This document shows, piece by piece, positions 1 to 5,706 of a DNA stretch of 9,113 nucleotides; position 1 is the stretch's first letter; each line of letters begins with the position of its first letter. The notes under the pieces are model-generated. The model was not told the origin of the DNA, did no database searches, and saw only the letters and a list, made by a program, of their open reading frames with translations. The DNA lies in NCBI GenBank assembly GCA_002085285.1, contig NATK01000154.1, forward strand, positions 1 through 9,113, in the 5' to 3' direction. The position numbers and the translations under genes were made by a program. Origin of the DNA: Candidatus Latescibacteria bacterium 4484_7. GTDB lineage: Bacteria > Krumholzibacteriota > Krumholzibacteriia > Krumholzibacteriales > Krumholzibacteriaceae.

Positions 1-2
1 TT

Positions 3-473
3 CTTCAGCCCGCCGAGATAGTGGATATAGGCATCGAGAAGGAGAAGAAGCGCCGCGAATTCTACGATCTCGCTGCGAAGAAGTTCAGTGACGAGCAAAA
101 GCTCGCCGACCTCTTCGCGAGGCTTCGCGACTGGGAAGATGAGCATGTGAGGAGGTTTCAGGAGCTTAGAGACAGCCTCACAATGGGGCAATACACCGAA
201 TCCTATCCGGGCGAAACGGAGGCGTACATGCAGGCGCTCGTCGAGAGCGAGCTCTACGACATGATCACACCCGAAAGGTTTGCAGAGCTCGTAGAGAACG
301 AATTCGATGCGCTCGACATAGGAATCGGCTTTGAAAAAGACGCCGTCCTCTTTTTCAGCGGCCTCGCGCTATACCTTGATGAGAATGAGCGCGAAGTGGT
401 GAACGAGCTCATAAAAGAGGAGAGGCAGCACATGCTCTACCTGTTCAATTTGAAGAATGAGCTCAAGGGGTGA
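3..473 (+). CDS. Ferritin-like/rubrerythrin-family diiron protein (5' partial)
   Basis: The reading frame is open to the left edge of the window. The first in-frame start is a GTG at 21, but it has no Shine-Dalgarno sequence and the frame continues upstream (LQPAEI before it), so the true start is probably outside. Numbering from the GTG, the protein shows the four-helix ferritin-like pattern: a helix with E8 seven residues before Y15, an ExxH at E39/H42, a third helix with E105 followed by two Phe, and a final ExxH at E134/H137. These are the expected diiron ligands of the rubrerythrin/ferritin superfamily. No rubredoxin CxxC pair is visible, so it is not a classical full rubrerythrin. Such proteins in anaerobes usually handle peroxide or iron; the exact reaction here is not visible. 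It ends with TGA at 471, 118 bases before sppA, and need not belong to the same operon. Confidence 0.8.
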   Translation, partial: LQPAEIVDIGIEKEKKRREFYDLAAKKFSDEQKLADLFARLRDWEDEHVRRFQELRDSLTMGQYTESYPGETEAYMQALVESELYDMITPERFAELVENEFDALDIGIGFEKDAVLFFSGLALYLDENEREVVNELIKEERQHMLYLFNLKNELKG

Positions 474-591
474 GCGGACACTTCGAAGCGTGTCGAGATG
501 CTTTGGGAGTGGCGAGGCACGAGGAGCGCCTGCCGCTTTCGATTTCGGTCATCGGTTTTTCAATTTTTCACCAAACTTCAGGGGGCTATAG

Positions 592-2328
592 ATGAAGTCG
601 TTTCTAAAGACGTTCTTTGCGATACTGCTATCTTTTGTGGTGATCTTTGCAATCTTTGCAGGCGTCGCCGTTTCGAAGATCGGACAGGGTAATGTAAAGA
701 TCAAGAATCACTCGTATCTCGTCGTTGACATATACGGCAAGATACTCGAGTACAACCCACCCGGTGGGATATTGAGCGAGATAATGGGCGGCGAGCCGGA
801 GACGCTTCAGCGCATCCTCGACAACATGGCCAAGGCGGCGGTCGATAAGAGGATCGACGGTGTGATCATGAGGCTTTCCTCGAGCAATTCGGCCGGTCTT
901 GCAAAGCTCGAGGAGATGAGGGACGCGGTGAAGAAGGTGCAGGCTGCCGGCAAGAAGGTGCTCTGCTTCACCGATTCGATGGACCGAAAGACATACTACC
1001 TCGCAGCGGCGTGCGATTCGATATTTGCGCCGCCACCGGCGAACTTTTCGTTCGTGGGGTTTGGAGTGGGTGTGCCGCATGTGAAGGGAACCCTCGACAA
1101 GCTCGGCATCAAGCCAAACGTTCACAAGATCAAGGAGTACAAGAGTGCTGCCGAGGTGGTAATGCGCAAGGACATGTCGAAGTATGCCCGCGAAAACGAA
1201 GAATGGATGCTCAGTGAATACTGGGACATTTTTGCCAGGGCATTGAAAAATGACAGGGGGATAGACGAGGCAAAGATTACCGAACTCATGAAGCACGCCC
1301 TTTTCACCTCGGGCGAGGCTCAGTCGGCCGGACTTGTCGATCGTGTCTGCTACTGGGATCAACTCGAAGATGTCCTGAAGCAGAAGGACGATAAGAGGCT
1401 GAGAACGGTGACTTCGGCGCAGTATGCTTCTGTAGCCCCAGCGAAACTCGGGCTCAAGGGTAAAAAGAAGATCGCCGTCATCCACGCGCAGGGTACGATT
1501 GGCGGTAGAGAGAACAAGATCGACCCTCTCTTCGGCGTTATGATGGGGCATGAGAGTGTGTGCGCACAGATCAGGAAGGCGAGACTCGACAAGAATGTCG
1601 CCGCTATCGTTTTTCGCGTGGACAGTCCCGGAGGCGAAGGACTCGCCAGCGACCTCATAAGCCGTGAGATAGAGATCACCACGCGCGTCAAACCGGTCGT
1701 CGTCTCTATGGTCGATGTAGCGGCATCGGGCGGTTACTACATATCGTACAAGGCCGACAAACTCGTTGCAGACCCGCTGACGATCACAGGCTCGATTGGC
1801 TCTATTGCATTGAAGTTCAACATGCACGACTTCTACAAGAAGCTCGGCGTGACATTCGGCTTCGTAACGAAGGGCCCAAACGCCCTCATGATGTCGAGTG
1901 ACAAAGATTTCACCAAGGAGGAGTGGCAGCGTTTCACGGAAAACCACTGGGCCGGTTTTAACATGTGGCTCGAGGATGTGGCTGCGAAGCGCAAGATGAG
2001 TGTAGAGAAGGTGACGAGTCTCGCTTACGGGCGTGTATGGTCGGGCAGACAGGCCAAGGAGAATGGTCTCGTGGACGAGCTCGGCGGTCTGGATAGAGCG
2101 ATCGATGTGGCGAAGGAGTTGGCCGGGATACCTGCCGGCAGGAAGGTTACAATCGTCAATTACCCGAGGAAGAAGGGATTTCTTCAGATGGTGCTGAGCA
2201 AGAGCGGCGGCATTACCGCTGCTGTGAATTGGGTCCTTTACAGATACATTCATCAGGACATCTGGCAGTCCTGGCATTCGCTTTCAGAGAGGTCCGATTA
2301 TTTGATGGCGCCGATGAAGCTCGATTGA
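592..2328 (+). CDS. sppA: Signal peptide peptidase SppA, 67K (double-domain) type
   Basis: This 578-residue protein is a membrane-anchored serine protease that degrades signal peptides after they are cut from secreted proteins. Residues 1-26 form a signal anchor (a basic MKSFLK followed by about 20 hydrophobic residues). Two tandem ClpP/crotonase-like peptidase S49 domains follow, at about 45-255 and 290-515. The catalytic pair is intact: the lysine K184 in KEYKSA of the first domain and the nucleophile S379 in VAASGGYYI of the second. The 195-residue spacing is close to that of the E. coli enzyme (K209 and S409). The oligomerisation-type motifs VDSPGG (343-348) and TGSIGSI (399-405) are also present. 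The ATG at 592 follows AGGGGG at 580-585. The length fits the long family form, and nothing suggests damage. It sits upstream of a regulator gene only 16 bases past its stop, so read-through into the regulator is plausible. A functional link to the downstream metal-cofactor genes is not evident. Confidence 0.95.
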   Translation: MKSFLKTFFAILLSFVVIFAIFAGVAVSKIGQGNVKIKNHSYLVVDIYGKILEYNPPGGILSEIMGGEPETLQRILDNMAKAAVDKRIDGVIMRLSSSNSAGLAKLEEMRDAVKKVQAAGKKVLCFTDSMDRKTYYLAAACDSIFAPPPANFSFVGFGVGVPHVKGTLDKLGIKPNVHKIKEYKSAAEVVMRKDMSKYARENEEWMLSEYWDIFARALKNDRGIDEAKITELMKHALFTSGEAQSAGLVDRVCYWDQLEDVLKQKDDKRLRTVTSAQYASVAPAKLGLKGKKKIAVIHAQGTIGGRENKIDPLFGVMMGHESVCAQIRKARLDKNVAAIVFRVDSPGGEGLASDLISREIEITTRVKPVVVSMVDVAASGGYYISYKADKLVADPLTITGSIGSIALKFNMHDFYKKLGVTFGFVTKGPNALMMSSDKDFTKEEWQRFTENHWAGFNMWLEDVAAKRKMSVEKVTSLAYGRVWSGRQAKENGLVDELGGLDRAIDVAKELAGIPAGRKVTIVNYPRKKGFLQMVLSKSGGITAAVNWVLYRYIHQDIWQSWHSLSERSDYLMAPMKLD

Positions 2329-2344
2329 CCGTTGGAGGATCGTT

Positions 2345-2527
2345 ATGGATGAAGAAGAGATTGCCTGCTGCCGCCGGCGGTTGTCGCAACGAAAGGCTTT
2401 GAACGAAGGGATGAAGGACTTCAGCGGGATGGAGATTGCCTGCTGCCGCCGGCGGTTGTCGCAACGAAAGGCTTTGAACGAAGGGATGAAGGACTTCAGC
2501 GATGTCAAGAGCCGAAAATTATACTGA
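2345..2527 (+). CDS. Small repetitive leader ORF of unknown function upstream of the sigma-54 activator
   Basis: I do not recognise this 60-residue product. It has a clear start: GGAGG at 2334-2338, six bases before ATG 2345. Most of it is one block of 25 residues present twice (copies start at E5 and E30), each containing IACCRRRLSQRKALNEG and ending in MKDFS. The protein is basic, with a CC pair and an RRR run in each block. It ends at TGA 2525-2527, overlapping the first 26 bases of the next gene in another frame, so it could couple translation to the regulator, whose own ribosome site is weak (AAGG at 2489-2492). Collapsing the repeat leaves a 35-residue ORF with the same start and stop. 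The 75-base period keeps the frame, which weakly favours translation. It may instead be a non-coding leader that happens to be open. Confidence 0.4.
   Translation: MDEEEIACCRRRLSQRKALNEGMKDFSGMEIACCRRRLSQRKALNEGMKDFSDVKSRKLY
2347..2501 (+). repeat. Perfect 70-bp direct repeat in tandem (period 75 bp)
   Basis: Copy 1 (2357-2426) and copy 2 (2432-2501) are identical over 70 bases. Each copy is preceded by GGATG (2347-2351 and 2427-2431); copy 1 has five extra bases, AAGAA, between GGATG and the identical block. The simplest history is a tandem duplication of an 80-base unit with a later 5-base loss, giving a period of 75, which is divisible by three. Each copy contains the 10-base palindrome CCGCCGGCGG. 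The perfect identity points to a recent event or to an assembly error. Copy 2 ends exactly where the ATG of the regulator gene begins (2502). Confidence 0.95.
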
Positions 2528-3860
2528 TATAATCCTCGACAGTATAACTGACGGGGTATTCACCGTCGATCTCGACTGGCATATAACGTCATTCAACGCG
2601 GCTGCGGAGAAGATAACGGGTACCCCGAGGAAAGAAGCAATTGGCAAGATCTGCGCCGAGGTCTTTCGTTCGACGGTCTGCGAGACCGCATGCGTCTTGA
2701 GAAGGACGATGGAGACAGGTGAGCCGATAGTAAACCAGGAGATCACTATCGTGCGTTTCGACGGCGAGCCGATCCCTGTGAGTGTGTCGACTGCTCTTCT
2801 AAAGGACAAGGACGGAAATGTAATTGGCGGTGTCGAGATGTTCCGCGACCTGTCGGTCGTCAAGGAGCTGAGAAAGGAGCTCGACGAAAAGCATTCGTTC
2901 GAGGACATCGTGAGCAAGAGCAGCAAGATGCAGGAGCTCTTCGGAATTCTACCCGAAATCGCGGAGAGCGAAAGCACCGTTCTCATCGAGGGCGAAAGCG
3001 GTACGGGGAAGGAACTTTTCGCAAAGGCGATCCACAACCTGAGTCCGCGAAAGGACGGTCCGCTCGTCTCGGTGAACTGCGGTGCCCTGCCGGATACATT
3101 GCTCGAGGCGGAGTTTTTCGGCTACAAGGCCGGGGCATTCACAGATGCGAGGCGCGACAAACCGGGAAGATTCGCCCTTGCCAGGGGAGGAACGATCTTC
3201 CTTGACGAAATAGGCGATATCTCGAAGGCGATGCAGGTCAAGCTGCTCCGTGTGCTACAGGAGAGGGCCTTCGAACCGCTGGGGAGCACAGAATCGGTCG
3301 AGGCGGACGTGAGAGTCATCGCCGCCACTAACAAGGATCTCGATGAGCTCTTGCGCGCTGGGGAATTCCGCAAGGACCTCTACTACAGGATAAACGTGGT
3401 GAGATTGCGGATACCGCCGCTAAGGGAGAGACGCGAGGATATTCCCATCCTCGTTGACCACTTCATCGATCATTTCAACAAGCTCAAGGGAAAGAATATC
3501 GAGGGTGTGTCGGCAGATGCCATTGCCGTTTTGATGAACCACGATTACCCGGGGAACGTTCGAGAACTCGAGAATATCATAGAGCATGCCTTCATTCTAT
3601 GCCGCGGCGGGACAATATCGGTGAAGCACCTGCCAGAATACCTCAGACCGGCGGAGAGAGCAGAGAGGCTCAAAGAGGCTGCTAACTTGGAAGAGGTAGA
3701 GGCAAGGTTCATCGAAGACGTGCTTCGAAGGAACCGGTACAAGCGGGCCGCGGCGGCCAGGGAGCTTGGTATTCACAAGACGACACTCTGGAGGAAGATA
3801 AAGAGGCTGGGGATAAAGCTGCCGCCTATAGACGGTCGAAAGACCTTGAAAGGGAAATAG
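2502..3860 (+). CDS. orpR: PAS-domain sigma-54-dependent transcriptional activator, OrpR-like
   Basis: This 452-residue activator of RpoN-dependent promoters has three parts. A PAS sensor domain covers about 5-120 and holds three cysteines, C51, C60 and C64. A linker helix (120-135) leads to an AAA+ domain (138-375) with Walker A GESGTGKE (164-171), Walker B IFLDE (232-236) and the RNA-polymerase contact loop written GAFTDA (211-216) instead of GAFTGA. A Fis-type helix-turn-helix lies at about 398-436 (RAAAARELGIHKTTLWRKIK). The domain order is normal and there is no receiver domain, so the signal is probably sensed directly by PAS. In Desulfovibrio, OrpR is an activator of this type that senses redox state through an Fe-S cluster in PAS; C51/C60/C64 could do the same. 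The gene stands just upstream of a strong -24/-12 promoter and orp-like genes, which supports the name. The ATG at 2502 is the first start after an in-frame TGA at 2487. The family call is secure; the orthology to OrpR is inferred from context and the PAS cysteines. Confidence 0.85.
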   Translation: MSRAENYTDIILDSITDGVFTVDLDWHITSFNAAAEKITGTPRKEAIGKICAEVFRSTVCETACVLRRTMETGEPIVNQEITIVRFDGEPIPVSVSTALLKDKDGNVIGGVEMFRDLSVVKELRKELDEKHSFEDIVSKSSKMQELFGILPEIAESESTVLIEGESGTGKELFAKAIHNLSPRKDGPLVSVNCGALPDTLLEAEFFGYKAGAFTDARRDKPGRFALARGGTIFLDEIGDISKAMQVKLLRVLQERAFEPLGSTESVEADVRVIAATNKDLDELLRAGEFRKDLYYRINVVRLRIPPLRERREDIPILVDHFIDHFNKLKGKNIEGVSADAIAVLMNHDYPGNVRELENIIEHAFILCRGGTISVKHLPEYLRPAERAERLKEAANLEEVEARFIEDVLRRNRYKRAAAARELGIHKTTLWRKIKRLGIKLPPIDGRKTLKGK

Positions 3861-3929
3861 TCCTTTTACGCGGAGAGAAAGGCGGAAGGGCCTCAAAAGA
3901 AACGGCACTTTTTGCAGTGCGACCGGGCT

Positions 3930-3949
3930 ACAGATTAAAACAGATTAAA
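3930..3949 (+). repeat. Tandem ten-mer ACAGATTAAA x2
   Basis: Two exact, adjacent copies of ACAGATTAAA occur at 3930-3939 and 3940-3949. They lie upstream of the dyads. No function is evident; the spacing of about one helical turn would suit a protein site but could be chance. Confidence 0.6.
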
Positions 3950-4010
3950 CCAGTGTGTGACGGGCGGCAGGCCGGGGGCTTGGAGGGACTGCTGTCCTGC
4001 GCGGTTTAGG

Positions 4011-4024
4011 TTGCAATATCGCAA
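4011..4024 (+). promoter_or_regulatory. Candidate activator (enhancer) site 1
   Basis: TTGCAATATCGCAA is a near-perfect dyad: six of its seven base pairs are symmetric, with TTGC and GCAA arms around a six-base centre. Its centre lies about 168 bases upstream of the transcription start inferred from the -24/-12 promoter, a usual distance for sigma-54 enhancer sites. It shares 10 of 14 bases with site 2. The inferred binder is the Fis-HTH activator encoded immediately upstream. Confidence 0.6.
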
Positions 4025-4045
4025 ACATAGCTGGCATCTAAATAG

Positions 4046-4059
4046 TTTCAAATTTGCAA
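4046..4059 (+). promoter_or_regulatory. Candidate activator (enhancer) site 2
   Basis: TTTCAAATTTGCAA is a dyad with six of seven symmetric pairs, including a perfect CAAATTTG core. It matches site 1 at 10 of 14 positions and starts 35 bases after it, about 133 bases upstream of the inferred transcription start. Paired dyads on one side of a -24/-12 promoter are typical of sigma-54 activators, which bind as dimers and oligomerise. Confidence 0.55.
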
Positions 4060-4158
4060 CCATATTGAGCACTTCTGTTATTTTCAGGCTAAGGATTATA
4101 GTCCATATCTATTTATATTACAATGGATTATTCTTGCCGCTTCGTTTCGCCCTTGCCA

Positions 4159-4174
4159 TGGCACGATTAGTGCT
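4159..4174 (+). promoter_or_regulatory. Sigma-54 (-24/-12) promoter
   Basis: TGGCACGATTAGTGCT matches the RpoN consensus TGGCACG-N4-TTGCW except for one base (G for T just before TGC). The invariant GG and GC are at the required spacing. Transcription should start near 4185, leaving a leader of about 54 bases before the ATG at 4239. The adjacent sigma-54 activator gene and upstream dyads support it. It most likely drives the NifX-like genes and possibly everything through mrp. Confidence 0.88.
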
Positions 4175-4238
4175 TTAGATTAATGTTAGAAATGATGCAA
4201 CATTCGATAGAAAAATTTGTAAAACGAGAAGGAGCACA

Positions 4239-4631
4239 ATGAAGGTAGCGGTGCCTGTATGGAATGGAAGGGTCTCGCCGGTTTTTGATACGGCGTCGCG
4301 CTTTATAATCTTCGATATCGAAAATGGCGTCGAGGGTTCGAGGGAGACGATACTCATTCCGGATGTCAGCTACCTTGCCAGATCGAAGAGGCTCAGTGAG
4401 CTTGGAGTCGAATACCTGATTTGCGGAGCGATATCGAATCATGCAGCTTCGCTCGCATGTGCAAACGGGATGAGGATAATTCCATGGATGAGTGGAGACG
4501 TGGAGGAGGTTATAGATTCATTCAAGAAGGGAGCTTTGCCGGAACAGAGGTTTTTGATGCCGGGGTGCAGGGAAAGAAGAAGATTTAAGGGGAGGGGTAG
4601 AGGAGGAATGGGTAGATGGCAGAATTATTGA
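4239..4631 (+). CDS. NifX/NifB-type dinitrogenase iron-molybdenum cofactor domain protein
   Basis: This 130-residue protein is the first gene after the sigma-54 promoter. Residues 1-104 form a NifX-like (MTH1175-type, RNase-H-like) domain: an opening MKVAVPVWNGRVSPVFDTAS strand-loop, an FDI strand, then the LGVEYLICGAIS segment and the closing DVEEVIDSFKKG helix. Relatives bind or carry molybdenum- or iron-containing cofactors (NifX, NafY, orange protein). Cysteines are C62, C74 and C110. The last 20 residues (PGCRERRRFKGRGRGGMG) are basic and Gly/Arg-rich, unlike a bare NifX domain and similar in style to the proteins encoded further down. The start follows GAAGGAG at 4228-4234. It is 15 bases from the next paralogue, which begins with the same 15 bases (ATGAAGGTAGCGGTG). 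The cargo is unknown, and no nif structural genes are in view, so nitrogen fixation should not be assumed. Confidence 0.85.
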   Translation: MKVAVPVWNGRVSPVFDTASRFIIFDIENGVEGSRETILIPDVSYLARSKRLSELGVEYLICGAISNHAASLACANGMRIIPWMSGDVEEVIDSFKKGALPEQRFLMPGCRERRRFKGRGRGGMGRWQNY

Positions 4632-4646
4632 ACAGGGGGTAATTTG

Positions 4647-5009
4647 ATGAAGGTAGCGGTGACATCACTCGGAGAGGGCCTGGACAGCAAGGTCGATACA
4701 CGTTTCGGTCGCGCTAAGTATTACGTCTTGTACGACACTGAGACGAAGGAGACGGAGACGATAGACAACTCGGTGAATATGAACGCCTCGCACGGTGCCG
4801 GTATTCAAGCCGCAGAAGCGGTTGCCAATACAGGTGCAAGCGTCCTAATAACGGGGAACGTTGGCCCCAATGCATTCAGAAGCCTCGATGCAGTTGGGAT
4901 AAAGGTGTTTACCGGCGCAGACGGCGACACGGTGAGAGAGGCGATAGCAAAGTACGAGAGAGGCGAGCTCGGCAGCGCCGACGGTGCGAACGTCGAGGGG
5001 CACTGGTAG
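4647..5009 (+). CDS. NifX-like / orange-protein (ORP)-like small protein
   Basis: This 120-residue protein is a single NifX/MTH1175-type domain. It starts MKVAVTSLGEGLDSKVDTRF, continues with GRAKYYVLYD, the SHGAGIQAAEAVA helix, the ITGNVGPNAFRSL loop (68-80), KVFTG, and a DTVREAIAKYERGEL helix, and ends in NVEGHW. This closely follows the ORP-type layout, in which the protein carries a Mo-Cu sulfide cluster in Desulfovibrio. It contains no cysteine: family members, as I recall them, often have GRC and GNCGP where this one has GRA and GNVGP. Cofactor binding by cysteine thiolates is therefore excluded. I chose ATG 4647 rather than TTG 4644 because AGGGGG (4634-4639) is well spaced from it and the paralogue starts MKVAV. 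It is co-transcribed with its neighbour at 4239. Confidence 0.85.
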   Translation: MKVAVTSLGEGLDSKVDTRFGRAKYYVLYDTETKETETIDNSVNMNASHGAGIQAAEAVANTGASVLITGNVGPNAFRSLDAVGIKVFTGADGDTVREAIAKYERGELGSADGANVEGHW

Positions 5010-5140
5010 ATGAGGCCGATCCTCTGAGCGGGAACTGAAATAGAGGGCCACAGGATCTGATGACGAAGATGAACCTGATAGAGTGTTTTGAGGTTGCTGT
5101 TAGCGAACAAAGGTGATTAGAAAGAAGGAGGTGTTGTGAA

Positions 5141-5533
5141 ATGCCATGGGGAGACAGAACGGGACCGGCAGGGCTCGGTCCAATGACGGGTAGAGGTGCA
5201 GGCTACTGCGCCGGCAACAGCGTACCCGGGTACATGAACCCTTACGGGGGAAGAGGGTACTACGGCTACGGCAGAGGCGGCGGGTTCGGTTTCGGAAGAG
5301 GAGGCGGTTTCGGTAGAGGCTGGCGCAATGGCTACTGGGCCACGGGCCTGCCCGGATGGGCGAGGTATCCTTACGCTGCCTACGGCGGAGCCTACGCTTA
5401 CCCTTATACCGGGGCCATGACGCGTGATCAAGAGATGGATGTTCTGAAGAATCAGGCAAAGGTTCTCGAGAAAGATCTCGAGGATATTCGCAAGAGAATA
5501 ACCGAGCTTGAATCTTCAGAGGAGGAAAAGTAG
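5141..5533 (+). CDS. DUF5320-like Gly/Arg/Tyr-rich protein with C-terminal coiled coil
   Basis: This 130-residue protein begins with the characteristic box MPWGDRTGPAGLGPMTGRG followed by AGYC. A low-complexity segment rich in Gly, Tyr, Arg and Phe (35-92, e.g. GRGGGFGFGRGGGFGRG) comes next, then a charged helix (94-130, EMDVLKNQAKVLEKDLEDIRKRI) likely to form a coiled coil. This is the layout of DUF5320 proteins, which recur next to NifX-like, MinD-like and Mrp genes in anaerobes; their biochemical role is not established. There is one cysteine, C23, in GYC. The start is certain: an extended AAGGAGGTG at 5125-5133 precedes ATG 5141, suggesting strong translation. A 131-base gap separates it from the NifX-like gene. 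A 12-bp hairpin follows its stop and may set the level of downstream expression. Confidence 0.8.
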   Translation: MPWGDRTGPAGLGPMTGRGAGYCAGNSVPGYMNPYGGRGYYGYGRGGGFGFGRGGGFGRGWRNGYWATGLPGWARYPYAAYGGAYAYPYTGAMTRDQEMDVLKNQAKVLEKDLEDIRKRITELESSEEEK

Positions 5534-5540
5534 GATGGGG

Positions 5541-5574
5541 CATCGAGAGCCGGCCGCTTGGACGGCTCTCGATG
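5541..5574 (+). terminator. 12-bp perfect hairpin after the DUF5320-like gene (attenuator or RNA-stability element)
   Basis: CATCGAGAGCCG (5541-5552) pairs perfectly with CGGCTCTCGATG (5563-5574) around a ten-base loop. Only a short GTTTCC follows, so it is a poor classical rho-independent terminator. It more likely causes partial termination or protects the 3' end of the upstream message. It lies eight bases after the stop of the 5141 gene and 12 bases before the ribosome site of the next one. Confidence 0.6.
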
Positions 5575-5602
5575 GTTTCCGCTGGAAGGAGGGTTTGAAT
5601 GC

Positions 5603-5706
5603 CGCGTGGTGATGGAACAGGGCCTCTCGGCAGAGGCCCTATGACAGGCAGGGGCGCGTGGTGATGGAACAGGGCCTCTCGGCAGAGGCCCTATGACAGG
5701 CAGGGG
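5603..5706 (+). repeat. Perfect 52-bp tandem duplication
   Basis: Bases 5603-5654 and 5655-5706 are identical and adjacent. Each copy contains a strong hairpin, AGGGCCTCT-CGGC-AGAGGCCCT (9-bp stem, four-base loop), at 5619-5640 and 5671-5692. The hairpin could favour replication slippage. The second hairpin ends one base before the possible restart codon ATG 5693. Confidence 0.97.

Larger units (their letters stand above)
3861..4238 (+). other. Regulatory intergenic region between activator and target operon
   Basis: This 378-base stretch has no convincing gene; an open frame at 3957-4178 has biased, unconvincing content and runs through the promoter. From left to right it holds: a weak hairpin GCACT/AGTGC at 3905-3920 with no T-run; a doubled ten-mer ACAGATTAAA at 3930-3949; a GC-rich patch (3961-4003); two dyads at 4011-4024 and 4046-4059; an AT-rich stretch at about 4074-4138 that could bend or bind a protein such as IHF, although I see no good IHF consensus; the -24/-12 promoter at 4159-4174; and the ribosome site GAAGGAG at 4228-4234. 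No clear rho-independent terminator follows the activator gene. Confidence 0.75.

Noticed and set aside
477..494. GACAC/GTGTC hairpin after the ferritin-like gene
   Set aside because: Only five base pairs with an eight-base loop and no T-run; too weak to call a terminator.
515..530. Possible sigma-54 promoter AGGCACGAGGAGCGCC before sppA
   Set aside because: GG and GC spacing fits, but the -12 half reads GCGC rather than TTGC, the upstream T is missing, and no enhancer dyad is near.
498..692. Open frame of 64 residues starting before sppA
   Set aside because: It overlaps the clear start and signal anchor of sppA in another frame, has no good ribosome site, and has no recognisable content.
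628..2277. 549-residue open frame on the minus strand opposite sppA
   Set aside because: A mirror of strongly coding sppA; its composition (many His, Arg, Leu) is that of antisense shadow, and no motif is visible.
3957..4178. 73-residue open frame in the regulatory gap
   Set aside because: GTG start without a ribosome site, no coding-like composition, and it covers the dyads and the -24/-12 promoter.
4182..4204. AATGTT/AACATT inverted repeat near the inferred transcription start
   Set aside because: Six AT-rich base pairs with an 11-base loop; likely chance in an AT-rich leader.
5060..5116. 18-codon ORF between the NifX-like and DUF5320-type genes
   Set aside because: Weak ribosome site and no distinctive residues; it could be a leader peptide but nothing supports it beyond being open.
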